Source: Actinorhabdospora filicis (GTDB lineage Bacteria; Actinomycetota; Actinomycetes; Mycobacteriales; Micromonosporaceae). Taken from it: 64,000 bases of DNA. Under the pieces are notes generated by a model. It did not search any database, had not been told where the DNA came from, and was given only the letters and a program-made list of their open reading frames with translations. Below are positions 40,632 to 48,891 of this stretch, piece by piece; the first letter of the stretch is position 1, and every line of letters begins with the position of its first letter. The stretch spans positions 1,309,370 to 1,373,369 of the forward strand of contig NZ_BSTX01000001.1 of assembly GCF_030269765.1 (NCBI RefSeq). Reading direction: 5' to 3'. Position numbers and translations under genes: made by a program.

Positions 40632-42959
40632 ATGGATGCGCTCTTTTCGGACTCCCTGTTCGGTGACCCCTCCCCCGTCACCACCGCCCCCCGCCCCGAG
40701 CTGGACGACCTGAACGAGGCCCAGCGGGCCGCCGTCCTGCACGAGGGCACACCGCTGCTCATCGTCGCCGGGGCCGGGTCGGGGAAGACGCGCGTCCTCA
40801 CCCAGCGCATCGCCCACCTGCTGAACCACCGCAAGGTCCACCCGGGCGAGATCCTGGCCATCACCTTCACCAACAAGGCCGCCGCCGAGATGCGCGAGCG
40901 CGTCACGTCCCTGGTCGGCCGCCGCGCCCGGATGATGTGGGTGAGCACCTTCCACTCGGCGTGCGTGCGGATCCTGCGCGCCGAGGCCGAGACGCTCGGG
41001 CTGAAGTCGTCCTTCACCATCTACGACGCCGACGACGCCCGCCGCGTCATGCAGATGGTCGCCGTCGACATGGACCTCGACGTCAAGCGCAACTCGCCGC
41101 GCATGCTGGCCGCCGAGGTGTCCAAGCTCAAGAACGAGCTCGTGGACGCCGACACCGCCGCCGCGCGCGCCGACACCGACCGGCAGAAGATGATCGCCGA
41201 CGCCTACCGCCGCTACGACGAGCGGATGCGCCAGGCGCAGGCCCTCGACTTCGACGACCTGATCGGGCACACCGTCCACCTGCTGAGCGCGTTCCCGCTG
41301 GTGGCCGAGAAGTACCGGCGGCGGTTCCGGCACGTCCTCATCGACGAGTACCAGGACACCAACCACGCCCAGTACCGGCTGGTGCGGGAGCTGGTGGGTC
41401 CCGCCGACGGTGAGGTTCCCCCGGCCGAGCTGTGCGTCGTCGGTGACGCCGACCAGTCGATCTACGCCTTCCGCGGCGCCACGATCCGCAACATCCTGGA
41501 GTTCGAGCGCGACTATCCCGACGCGCGCACAATCCTGCTGGAGCAGAACTACCGCTCCACCCAGACGATCCTGTCGGCGGCCAACGCCGTCATCGACCGC
41601 AACAGCTCCCGCAAACCCAAGCGCCTGTGGACCGACCAGGGCGACGGCGAGCGCATCGTCGGCTACGTCGCCGACACCGAGCACGAAGAAGCCCAGTGGA
41701 TCGTCAAGCAGATCGACCGGCTCACCGACGACGAGGACGTCCGTTACGCCGACGTGGCCGTCTTCTACCGCACCAACGCCCAGTCGCGCGTGTTCGAGCA
41801 GCGCTTCATGAGCGCCGGGATGCCGTACAAGGTCGTCGGCGGCGTGCGCTTCTACGAGCGCAAGGAGGTCCGCGACGCGCTGGCCTACCTGCGGCTGGTG
41901 GCCAACGGCGACGACACCGTGTCGGCCCGCCGCGTGGTGAACGTCCCCAAGCGCGGTGTGGGCGACCGGGCGGTCGAGGCGGTGGACGCGTTCTCGCAGC
42001 GGCAGAACATCTCCTTCGGCGCCGCGCTGTGGCGCGTCGGCGAGGTGGTCGGGGTGACCTCCCGCGCGGCGAACAGCATCAGGAAGTTCACCCACCTCAT
42101 CGACGCCGCCCGCGAGCTGTCGGCGTCCGAAGGGCCCGAGGTGGTCCTGGAGTACCTGCTGGCCGACAGCGGTTACATCGCCGAACTGGAGGCGACCAAC
42201 GACCTCCAGGACGAGGGCCGGGTGGAGAACCTCCAGGAGCTGGTGAGCGCCGCCCGCGAGTACACCGAGCGCGTCCTGGGCGACGCCGAGGACGACGGCG
42301 ACGACGAGGCCCGCCCCACCCTGGAGGGCTTCCTGGAGCAGGTGGCGCTGGTCGCCGACGCCGACCAGATCCCCGATGACGACGACACCGACGGCGTGGT
42401 CACCATGATGACCCTGCACACCGCCAAGGGCCTGGAGTTCCCGGTGGTGTTCCTGACCGGCATGGAGGACGGCGTCTTCCCGCACCAGCGCTCCACGAAG
42501 GAAGAGGAGCTGGAGGAGGAGCGCCGCCTGGCCTACGTCGGCATCACCCGCGCCCGCCGCCGCCTCTACCTGTCCCGCGCGGTGACCCGCTCCGCCTGGG
42601 GCCAGCCCCAGTACAACCCGCCCTCCCGCTTCCTGGAGGAAGTGCCGGAGGAGCTGCTGGCCTGGGAGAAGATCGACGCCGGCCCGTCCCGCCTGATCCG
42701 CTCCTCCGTCCGCCACCCCGAGTCGGAGATGGCCGCCAAGCTCGGCCTCGCCGGCGTCGGGCTCACCTCGGCGTCCAACCTGCGCGGCGGCTCCGACGTC
42801 CCCGTGCTGACCGTCGGCGACCGCGTCACCCACGACAAATTCGGCCTCGGCCGCGTCACCCAGGTCGAGGGCATCGGGGCCCGCACCCGCGCCGAGATCG
42901 ACTTCGGCGACGCGAAACGCTGGCTGGTCGTGCGCCACGCGCCCCTGCAGAAGCTGTGA
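40632..42959 (+). CDS. pcrA: ATP-dependent DNA helicase PcrA/UvrD
   Basis: This 775-residue SF1A helicase has the Q-motif LNEAQRAAVLH, Walker A AGAGSGKTRVLTQRIAHL, motif Ia ITFTNKAAAEMRERV, Walker B VLIDEYQDTNHAQY, motif III VGDADQSIYAFRGA, motif IV EQNYRST and motifs V/VI TLHTAKGLEF and VGITRARRRL. A C-terminal Tudor-like domain (VGDRVTHDKFGLGRVTQVEG) contacts RNA polymerase. It unwinds DNA in repair and replication restart. ATG 40632 gives the usual acidic/Phe-rich N-terminal extension. A hairpin terminator follows. Confidence 0.97.
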   Translation: MDALFSDSLFGDPSPVTTAPRPELDDLNEAQRAAVLHEGTPLLIVAGAGSGKTRVLTQRIAHLLNHRKVHPGEILAITFTNKAAAEMRERVTSLVGRRARMMWVSTFHSACVRILRAEAETLGLKSSFTIYDADDARRVMQMVAVDMDLDVKRNSPRMLAAEVSKLKNELVDADTAAARADTDRQKMIADAYRRYDERMRQAQALDFDDLIGHTVHLLSAFPLVAEKYRRRFRHVLIDEYQDTNHAQYRLVRELVGPADGEVPPAELCVVGDADQSIYAFRGATIRNILEFERDYPDARTILLEQNYRSTQTILSAANAVIDRNSSRKPKRLWTDQGDGERIVGYVADTEHEEAQWIVKQIDRLTDDEDVRYADVAVFYRTNAQSRVFEQRFMSAGMPYKVVGGVRFYERKEVRDALAYLRLVANGDDTVSARRVVNVPKRGVGDRAVEAVDAFSQRQNISFGAALWRVGEVVGVTSRAANSIRKFTHLIDAARELSASEGPEVVLEYLLADSGYIAELEATNDLQDEGRVENLQELVSAAREYTERVLGDAEDDGDDEARPTLEGFLEQVALVADADQIPDDDDTDGVVTMMTLHTAKGLEFPVVFLTGMEDGVFPHQRSTKEEELEEERRLAYVGITRARRRLYLSRAVTRSAWGQPQYNPPSRFLEEVPEELLAWEKIDAGPSRLIRSSVRHPESEMAAKLGLAGVGLTSASNLRGGSDVPVLTVGDRVTHDKFGLGRVTQVEGIGARTRAEIDFGDAKRWLVVRHAPLQKL

Positions 42960-42982
42960 CCGGCGTCCTGATCTTTGAGACA

Positions 42983-43010
42983 CGCCGGGGTCGCCAGTGG
43001 CGGCCCCGGC
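42983..43010 (+). terminator. Terminator after pcrA
   Basis: Arms GCCGGGGTCGCC and GGCGGCCCCGGC (one mismatch) with a short loop, followed by TTTCTG. It lies 23 bp past the pcrA stop and just before the chorismate mutase leader promoter. Confidence 0.8.
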
Positions 43011-43020
43011 TTTCTGCTGG

Positions 43021-43026
43021 CATAAT
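43021..43026 (+). promoter_or_regulatory. -10 element of the leaderless leader-peptide transcript
   Basis: CATAAT lies seven bases before GTG 43034, so transcription would start at or next to the leader start codon, as in leaderless actinobacterial mRNAs. No ribosome site precedes the GTG, and no clear -35 is seen. Confidence 0.6.
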
Positions 43027-43033
43027 CGCTTCC

Positions 43034-43102
43034 GTGACGCAGACCGCGCGATTTTACTTTTACTACGGCACCGGGAGTCCGGCAGTCGTAGGTCGCGCGT
43101 AG
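43034..43102 (+). CDS. Phe/Tyr-rich leader peptide (attenuation of chorismate mutase)
   Basis: This is a 22-codon reading frame from GTG 43034 to TAG 43100-43102. It contains the run RFYFYYG, meaning five consecutive aromatic codons (TTT TAC TTT TAC TAC). A terminator hairpin with a U-run follows 17 bases later, and then the chorismate mutase gene, the branch-point enzyme for Phe and Tyr. Scarcity of charged tRNA-Phe or tRNA-Tyr should stall the ribosome on the run and favour readthrough. Leader-peptide attenuation is a known mode for amino acid operons; the assignment here is from sequence alone. Confidence 0.9.
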   Translation: MTQTARFYFYYGTGSPAVVGRA

Positions 43103-43145
43103 CTAGAAGACCTAACGACCCCGGGCAGTGGCCCGGGGATTTTTT
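43085..43145 (+). terminator. Attenuator: leader hairpin plus intrinsic terminator
   Basis: The terminator arms CCCCGGGC (43119-43126) and GCCCGGGG (43131-43138) are followed by ATTTTTT. An upstream hairpin pairs GTCGTAGGTC (43085-43094) with GACCT-A-ACGAC (43109-43119) and overlaps the last leader codons. CCGGG at 43071-43075, just after the Tyr codons, could pair with the terminator's left arm as an antiterminator; this last pairing is inferred. Confidence 0.85.
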
Positions 43146-43189
43146 GTCTCTGGGCTCCTGACGGAAGAACTCACCGAGGAGCTTGTCCC

Positions 43190-43456
43190 ATGAACGCCAT
43201 CACCTCCCCCGCCTCCGAGCTCGGCATCGACGACCTGCGCGACCGCATCGACACCATCGACGCCGAACTCATCCGCCTCTGGCAGGAGCGATCAGCGCTG
43301 TCCCAGGAAGTCGGCAAGGCCCGCATGGCCTCCGGCGGCACCCGCCTCGTCCTGGCCCGCGAACGCGAGATCCTGTCCCGCTTCCGCGAGGCCCTGGGCG
43401 CGGACGGGACGCAGGTCGCGCTGCTGCTGCTGCGCTCCGGACGCGGGCCGCTGTAG
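43190..43456 (+). CDS. Chorismate mutase (AroQ class)
   Basis: This 88-residue single-domain protein has the AroQ helical pattern LGIDDLRDRIDTIDAELIRLWQERSALSQEVGKARMASGG with conserved Arg and Lys positions (R-I-D...R...K), then EREILSRFREALG. It converts chorismate to prephenate for Phe and Tyr synthesis. ATG 43190 has GAGGAG eight bases upstream. Expression is predicted to depend on readthrough of the upstream attenuator. It is isolated between pcrA and an unrelated membrane protein gene. Confidence 0.93.
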   Translation: MNAITSPASELGIDDLRDRIDTIDAELIRLWQERSALSQEVGKARMASGGTRLVLAREREILSRFREALGADGTQVALLLLRSGRGPL

Positions 43457-43580
43457 TGGGGGACGGGCCGATCGTCGCGGGTGAGACGCCCGCGACGGGC
43501 CCGGCCGACACCGCGAGATCCGCCACCCCGCCCAGCTCGGTCGAGGCGTTCTCTCAGCTTCTCCTCCGTACCCTCCCGCC

Positions 43581-44318
43581 ATGCCCGTCTCACGCCGTGC
43601 CCGCTTCGCGCTCATCGCCGCGATCGCCTGTGCCCTCACCGCCGTCACCGCCGCGATCGTCTACGTCAACACGACCACCGTCATGGACACCCACGCCCAG
43701 GCCGACGAGCCCACCTACCTCGACGAGGCCGTCCACCCCGCCTGGGTCACCGGCGAGCCCTCCCCCGACGTGCTGCTCTCCTCGGTCCCCTGGACCGACG
43801 CCGCCGACACCTCCCACGCCGACCGGCCCCACTACCCGCACGGTTTCTGCGCGAACGCCCTTCCCGCCGATCACGATGTCCGGGACGGCGAGTTCCGCGA
43901 GTGGTCCTCGCAAGAAGACGGCGGCTGGATCTTCGTCCGCCACTCCTACGCCGAGTACGAGCACCCGATCGGCCCGATCGCCGTCGGCGAGATCCGGGAG
44001 ATGGCCGAGGGCTGCGGCGACTACGAACGGCCCGTCTTCACCAAGGCCCCCGTGCCGGAGCGCATGAACTCCGAGTACCTCACCTCGTGCGGCACCTTCA
44101 CCCCCGAGGTCGCGATCCCCGACGCCGAGGTGCTCGGCTACTGCGAGACCGGCCACGACCCGAAGGGCGACTACTTCACCGTCCACACCTTCATCGGCGT
44201 CGACCGCTGGGTCGTCACCCTCGCCGTGGCCCACTGGGACGAGCGGACCGCCCGCGACCTCGCCGACCGGTGGACCCGAGACACCGCCACCGAGCTCGTC
44301 ACCGCACTGAAAGCCTGA
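43581..44318 (+). CDS. Membrane-anchored hypothetical protein
   Basis: This 245-residue protein has one N-terminal membrane helix (ARFALIAAIACALTAVTAAIVYV, about residues 7-29) and an extracytoplasmic domain with four to five Cys (for example HGFCANALP, EGCGDYE, TSCGTFTP, LGYCETGHD), likely disulfide-bonded. The Cys in the helix has no proper lipobox. ATG 43581 is preceded by CCCTCCCGCC rather than a good ribosome site. No family is recognised. It sits just before a transporter pair but is not overlapping with it. Confidence 0.65.
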   Translation: MPVSRRARFALIAAIACALTAVTAAIVYVNTTTVMDTHAQADEPTYLDEAVHPAWVTGEPSPDVLLSSVPWTDAADTSHADRPHYPHGFCANALPADHDVRDGEFREWSSQEDGGWIFVRHSYAEYEHPIGPIAVGEIREMAEGCGDYERPVFTKAPVPERMNSEYLTSCGTFTPEVAIPDAEVLGYCETGHDPKGDYFTVHTFIGVDRWVVTLAVAHWDERTARDLADRWTRDTATELVTALKA

Positions 44319-44344
44319 TTCCCACCCTCTCGTCCCACATCACG

Positions 44345-45436
44345 GTGTTAAGTGATGTAACCGGACGAAAGGGGGCAGTCATCGCATCCTCCACCACCAG
44401 CCCCACCCCCGCCGCCCCCGGCGGCGGCATCGATCGCGCGCTCATCTCCACCGCCGCGCTCATCGTCATCATCGCGGGCCTGAAGGCGGGCGCGTCGCTG
44501 GTCGCGCCGGTGGCGCTCGCTCTCGTGCTGGTCGTGGCGGTGAGCCCGGTGCAGGGTTTCCTGGTGCGGCACGGGTGGCCGCGCTGGTTGAGCGCGGCGG
44601 TGCTGCTCTTCGTCGTCTATGGGTTCCTGGCGTCGTTCGCGCTCGTCCTGGTGGCGAGTGTGGGACGACTGGCCGCACTGGTGCCGCAGTACGCCGATCG
44701 GGCGGACGCGCTGATCGCGCAGGTGAAGGGGTGGCTGGCCGACCTGGGGGTCGATCAGGCGCAGGTGGCCACGCTGGGGAAGCAGCTGGATCCGGGGCAT
44801 CTGGTCGACACGGTCCTGACGCTGCTGGGTTCGCTGGCGGGGATCGTCTCGAACCTGGCGTTCCTGCTGTGCCTGCTGCTGTTCATGGCCCTGGACGCCG
44901 GTGGCTACCCGGCGCGCATCACCGGCCTGTCGGCGATCCGGCCGGGGCTGGCCGAGGCGCTGAAGCGGTTCGCACGCGGGACCCGCTCCTACCTGCTCGT
45001 CACCACGATCTTCGGCGCGATCGTGGCGGTGCTGGACGGTGGCGCGCTGTGGGCGCTGGGGGTGCCGCTGCCGATCCTGTGGGGGCTCTTGTCGTTCCTC
45101 ACCAACTACATCCCGAACGTCGGCTTCATCATCGGCCTGATCCCGCCGGCGTTGCTGGCGCTGCTGGACGGGGGGTGGCGCGCGGCGGCGTGGGTCGTGG
45201 TCATCTACTGCTGCATCAACTTCGTCCTGCAGTCGGTGATCCAGCCGAAGGTCATCGGCAACAGCATCGACCTCACCGTCACGCTCACGTTCCTGGCCCT
45301 GGTGTTCTGGACGTGGGTGATCGGCCCGCTCGGCGCGATCCTGGCGATCCCGCTGACGCTGCTGGCCAAGGCGCTGCTGGTGGACGTCGCCCCGAACGGC
45401 CGGTGGGCGAACCACCTCCTGACGGCCAAGCCATGA
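44345..45436 (+). CDS. AI-2E family (PerM/YtqA-like) transporter
   Basis: This protein of about 363 residues has eight hydrophobic helices. A long mid segment (VPQYADRADALIAQVKGWLADLGVDQAQVATLGK) separates the helices, and the C-terminal signature is LSFLTNYIPNVGFIIGLIPPALLALL ... SVIQPKVIGNSIDLTVTLTFLALVFWTWVIGPLGAILAIP. Members include the AI-2 exporter TqsA and Na+/H+ antiporters. The start is uncertain: GTG 44345 (next codon TTA) has no ribosome site, whereas AAAGGGGG (44368-44375) lies five bases before an ATC codon at 44381. It overlaps the SulP start (ATGA). Confidence 0.88.
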   Translation: MLSDVTGRKGAVIASSTTSPTPAAPGGGIDRALISTAALIVIIAGLKAGASLVAPVALALVLVVAVSPVQGFLVRHGWPRWLSAAVLLFVVYGFLASFALVLVASVGRLAALVPQYADRADALIAQVKGWLADLGVDQAQVATLGKQLDPGHLVDTVLTLLGSLAGIVSNLAFLLCLLLFMALDAGGYPARITGLSAIRPGLAEALKRFARGTRSYLLVTTIFGAIVAVLDGGALWALGVPLPILWGLLSFLTNYIPNVGFIIGLIPPALLALLDGGWRAAAWVVVIYCCINFVLQSVIQPKVIGNSIDLTVTLTFLALVFWTWVIGPLGAILAIPLTLLAKALLVDVAPNGRWANHLLTAKP

Positions 45437-47091
45437 GGCCGCCGCGCCCGTCCGATGTGCTGTCCGGGCTGGTCACGGGTCTCTTCTCGATCCCGGAGGG
45501 GATGGCCTACGCGAGCATCGCGGGCTTCGCCCCGGCGCAAGGCCTGTACGCGGGCATGTGGCCGACGATGGTCGGCTCGCTGTTCTCGCGCACGGTCCTG
45601 ATGGTCACGACGCTGACCAGCGCGATCGCGCTGACGGCGAACTCGGCGCTGACCGACGCGGGCCTGGACCCGCGGAACCTCGCGCAGGTGGCGACGCTGA
45701 CGGTGCTGACCGGTGTCGTGATGGCGCTGCTGGGCGCGCTGCGGCTGGGCGTGGTCCTCAGTTTCGTCTCCAACGCGGTGATGACGGGGTTCTCCACCGG
45801 CATCGCCGTGCAGATCCTCACCGGCGTCTTCGGCGACGCCACCGGCTACGACCCGCAAGGCCACAACAAGCTGCGCCAGATCGCCGACTGGCTGATCCAC
45901 GTGGGCGACTGGGACGCCCGGGTCACCGCGGTCGCGCTGGCCACGGTCGCGGTGTGGGCGCTGGCGCGGCTGGTGCGGCCGATCCGGGCGATGGCGACGC
46001 TGGCCGCGCTGCTGGTCGTCACCGTCGGCGTGGCCGTCGCGGGGATCGGCGTGCCGCTCGTCGGCGACATCGCCACGATCCCGCGCGGGCTGCCGATGCC
46101 GGTGTGGCCGGACTGGTCGGCGGCGCCCGAGCTGGCCGCCGGGGCGGTCTCGGTGGCGCTGGTCGCCCTCGCCCAGGCGGCGGGGATCAGCGCGGCCGTG
46201 CCGAACCCGGACGGCTCGCGCGGCGACACCGACCGGGACTTCACCGCGCAGGGCCTGGCCAACCTCGCCGGGGGTTTCCTGCGCGGCCTGCCGGTCGGCG
46301 GTTCGCTGTCCCGGACGGGCGTGGCGGCCAGCGCGGGCGCCAAAACGCGCTGGGCGGGCGTGTTCGCCGGGGCGTGGCTGGCGCTGATCGTGCTCACCGT
46401 CGGGAAGTACGCCGAGTACATCCCCATGCCCGTCATCGGCGGGCTGATCCTCGTCATCGGCGGTGAGCTGATCGCCGGGCGCGTCCCCGACATCGTGCTG
46501 GTCTTCAAGACCGCGTGGCCCTCGGCGCTGGCGCTGGTCGCGACGTTCCTGGCGACCACCGAGCTGCCGCTCCAGCAGGCCATCGTGATCGGCGCGATCC
46601 TGTCGCTGCTGCTCTACTGCTGGCAGGCCGCGCGCCGGGGCGGGCTGAGCGCGCTCGTCCGCGACGGCGGCGGCTGGCGGACGGCCGAACCGCCCGCGAC
46701 GCTCCCGCCGGGCGAGGTCACCGTCCTCGACTACACCGGCGCGGGCTTCTTCGCCGAGCTGCCCTGGCTCCAGCAGCGCATCCCCGCGCTCACCGGCGCG
46801 CGCGACGCCGTCCTGATCCTGCGGATGCGCGGCACCCCGGGCCTGGCGTCGACGGCGCTGCTCAAGGCGCTGCTCGGGTACGCCGAGCGCCTGGAGGCGC
46901 GGAACTGCCGCCTGATCATCGCCGGTGCCGATCCCGGCACGCTGCGGGCGCTCGACCACGGCGGCCTGGTGGAGAAACTCGGCCCGCACGGGGTCTATCC
47001 GGCGCGGGCGCGCGTGTTCGGCGCGCTCGACGACGCCGTCGTGGAGGCCGAGCGCTGGATCCGGGCCGCGAGCCGCCCGAAACAGCCGTAA
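45433..47091 (+). CDS. SulP family anion transporter with STAS domain
   Basis: This 552-residue protein has about 12-14 membrane helices beginning DVLSGLVTGLFSIPEGMAYASIAGFAPAQGLYAG, the SulP signature, with FSTGIAVQILTG and PVGGSLSRTGVAASAGAKTRWAGV inside. A C-terminal STAS domain follows (TVLDYTGAGFFAELPWLQQRIPAL... ARNCRLIIAG). The family moves sulfate, bicarbonate or other anions. ATG 45433 overlaps the preceding stop, so it is co-translated with the AI-2E gene. Bicarbonate or sulfate cannot be chosen from sequence. Confidence 0.92.
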   Translation: MRPPRPSDVLSGLVTGLFSIPEGMAYASIAGFAPAQGLYAGMWPTMVGSLFSRTVLMVTTLTSAIALTANSALTDAGLDPRNLAQVATLTVLTGVVMALLGALRLGVVLSFVSNAVMTGFSTGIAVQILTGVFGDATGYDPQGHNKLRQIADWLIHVGDWDARVTAVALATVAVWALARLVRPIRAMATLAALLVVTVGVAVAGIGVPLVGDIATIPRGLPMPVWPDWSAAPELAAGAVSVALVALAQAAGISAAVPNPDGSRGDTDRDFTAQGLANLAGGFLRGLPVGGSLSRTGVAASAGAKTRWAGVFAGAWLALIVLTVGKYAEYIPMPVIGGLILVIGGELIAGRVPDIVLVFKTAWPSALALVATFLATTELPLQQAIVIGAILSLLLYCWQAARRGGLSALVRDGGGWRTAEPPATLPPGEVTVLDYTGAGFFAELPWLQQRIPALTGARDAVLILRMRGTPGLASTALLKALLGYAERLEARNCRLIIAGADPGTLRALDHGGLVEKLGPHGVYPARARVFGALDDAVVEAERWIRAASRPKQP

Positions 47092-47100
47092 TGTGCGGAT

Positions 47101-48432
47101 ATGCCGGATGATGCCGTTGACCGGGCCGAACTGGACGCGCTGAGGGCGGAGGTGGCCCGCCAGCGCCGCCCCGGACGCTGGAAGCGCGCCGGGCGCTGGA
47201 CCGGCGCGGTGGTCCTGCTGGTCATCGCCGCCCTGCTGGCCGGGATCGCGGTCATCGCCACCTTCACCCGCGACGAGCTCCTCGACACCGACACCTACGT
47301 GGCGACGGTGGCGCCGCTGGCGCAGGACCCGAACATCCAGACCGCGGTCAGCACGCGGCTGACCAATGAGCTGCTGGCCTTCATCAACGTCGACCAGCTC
47401 TCCGACGAGGCCGTCAAGGCCCTCCAGAACGCCGGCGCCCCCAAGGCGCTGGACAAGCTGGTGGGCATCCTGGCCAACGGCGTGGAGAGCTTCATCGGCA
47501 CCGAGGTCGCCAAGATCGTCTCCTCGGACGCCTTCACCACCGCCTGGGCCGACGCCAACCGCGTCGCCCACCAGCAGCTCGACGCCGTCCTCACCGGCGA
47601 GGACTCGAAGCTGATCCAGACCAGCGGGACGGCGGTGTCGGTGGACCTGGGGGCGTTCCTGGAGGTCGTCAAACAGCGCCTGGTCGCGCGCGGGATGACG
47701 TTCCTCAACGCCGTCCCGCAGGTGCACATCGAGTTCACCGTCTTCGACTCCCCCGACCTGGCCAAGGCGCAGCGGCTGACGCGCCTGCTGAACACGCTGG
47801 CGCTGTGGCTGCCGTGGATCGCGCTGGCGCTGCTGGTGGCCGGCGTGCTGACCGCGCCCGACCGCCGCCGGGGGATCCTGGTCGCCGGGATCTGCCTGCT
47901 GGTGATCGCCGGGATCCTGGTCCTGGCGGTGCCGCTGGGCCGCTCACTGTACCGGGACGCCCTGCCGCCGACGGTGAACGCCGACGCGGCGATGGTGCTC
48001 TACGACCAGATAGCGGGCGTGCTGGCCAGCGCGCTCAAGGCGCTGTTCTGCGGGGCGGTGATCTGGACGGTCGCGGCCTGGCTGGCCGGGCGCAGCCGCC
48101 CGGCGCGCGCGATCCGGGGCGTCGTCGGCCGCGTGCTCGCCTGGGCCGGGACGGGCCTGGGACGCCTGTGGCCGGGCCTCGGGCGGGTCGCGCGGGTGGT
48201 GGGACCGTGGCGGGCCGCGCTGTGGGTGGCCGCCTTCGGCGTCGCGCTGGTGGTGCTGATCGCGGCGAACCGGCCGGGGCCCCCGGCGGTCCTGTGGACG
48301 GCCGCCGGAGTGGGGATCTTCTTGATCCTGGTGGAGGTGCTGATCAAGGTGCCCCGGCCGGATCGGGCGGGGGACGCCGGGGCGTCCCCCGCGGTGTTAC
48401 GTCAGCAGTGCTTGCCGGTGGGCGTGCAGTAG
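47101..48432 (+). CDS. Multipass membrane protein with a TTA codon
   Basis: This 443-residue protein has a coiled-coil N-terminus (DDAVDRAELDALRAEVARQRR), one helix (about residues 36-58), a large extracytoplasmic domain (about 60-235: LDTDTYVATVAPLAQDPNIQTAVSTRLTNELL...) and four or more C-terminal helices. The layout fits a widespread actinobacterial integral membrane family of unknown function. The leucine codon at 48397-48399 is TTA, read only by the UAA tRNA encoded at 7.5 kb. It starts nine bases after the SulP gene. Its last 31 bases overlap the convergent Cys-rich peptide gene. Confidence 0.75.
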   Translation: MPDDAVDRAELDALRAEVARQRRPGRWKRAGRWTGAVVLLVIAALLAGIAVIATFTRDELLDTDTYVATVAPLAQDPNIQTAVSTRLTNELLAFINVDQLSDEAVKALQNAGAPKALDKLVGILANGVESFIGTEVAKIVSSDAFTTAWADANRVAHQQLDAVLTGEDSKLIQTSGTAVSVDLGAFLEVVKQRLVARGMTFLNAVPQVHIEFTVFDSPDLAKAQRLTRLLNTLALWLPWIALALLVAGVLTAPDRRRGILVAGICLLVIAGILVLAVPLGRSLYRDALPPTVNADAAMVLYDQIAGVLASALKALFCGAVIWTVAAWLAGRSRPARAIRGVVGRVLAWAGTGLGRLWPGLGRVARVVGPWRAALWVAAFGVALVVLIAANRPGPPAVLWTAAGVGIFLILVEVLIKVPRPDRAGDAGASPAVLRQQCLPVGVQ

Positions 48433-48572
48433 GTCACCTTGCAGGAGTCGTAGGTGCACTTGTACTCGGAGGTTCCACGGCACTGGTACCAGGTGCTGGT
48501 GACGCCGCAGGTACCGGCCGCGGCCTTCGAGGCGGGGACAAGACGGTTCAGCATGCGGTCGATGAGCTTCAC
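48402..48572 (-). CDS. Cys-rich peptide, possible second RiPP precursor
   Basis: This 56-residue peptide starts at GTG 48572 with GAGAGGA upstream; a longer ATG start at 48614 adds a Pro-rich leader. It begins KLIDRMLNRLVPASKAAAG and then has a Thr/Ser/Cys/Tyr-rich half with six Cys (TCGVTSTWYQC, KCTYDSCKVTYC, ending KHC). There is no signal peptide. The PASKA...TC-x-V...Y-x-C pattern resembles PAAKA...TCQV...YYC of the candidate precursor at 52630-52764. No modification gene is adjacent. It may be a RiPP precursor or a small disulfide or metal-binding protein. Confidence 0.6.
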   Translation of the reverse strand: MKLIDRMLNRLVPASKAAAGTCGVTSTWYQCRGTSEYKCTYDSCKVTYCTPTGKHC

Positions 48573-48891
48573 GAGGGGTCCTCTCTTCGGAACGTGCCGC
48601 GTCGGCGGCGGCACGACATTAACAAGATCGGATACTTCTGCAAATAGGCCGCGAAAAGGACGGACTCCACCTCGTCATCAGATAGACGGCCCCGGAGACG
48701 TGAAGGTTTCACTTCACGTTTTCCGGTATCTGAAGATCCACTGCCGTCCGAACCTGAATCCTCATCGTTCACGCAGCTCAGGGGACACAAAAAGGCCGCG
48801 CGCCCGAAGGCGCGCGGCCGGATGATCTCGACTGTGGACGGAGGCTCGAACCACTCCGGCGTGATCCAGATCACGCCGATGGGTCGCCCCG
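48573..48891. other. Intergenic stretch upstream of the Cys-rich peptide
   Basis: About 320 bp without a convincing gene. It holds the presumed promoter region of the minus-strand peptide and, at its right end, the terminator of the FMN reductase gene. GTGAAGGTTTCACTTCAC near 48700 is a short imperfect inverted repeat (GTGAAG...CTTCAC) that could be an operator. Confidence 0.4.
48794..48819 (-). terminator. Intrinsic terminator of the LLM/FMN reductase operon
   Basis: Perfect 11-base arms GGCCGCGCGCC and GGCGCGCGGCC around CGAA. On the minus strand it is followed by TTTTTGTG, a proper U-tract. Confidence 0.9.

Noticed and set aside
43085..43119. Reading the leader hairpin as a classical antiterminator
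   Set aside because: It shares only one base with the terminator stem, so the two can coexist. The mutually exclusive pairing, if any, must involve CCGGG at 43071-43075.
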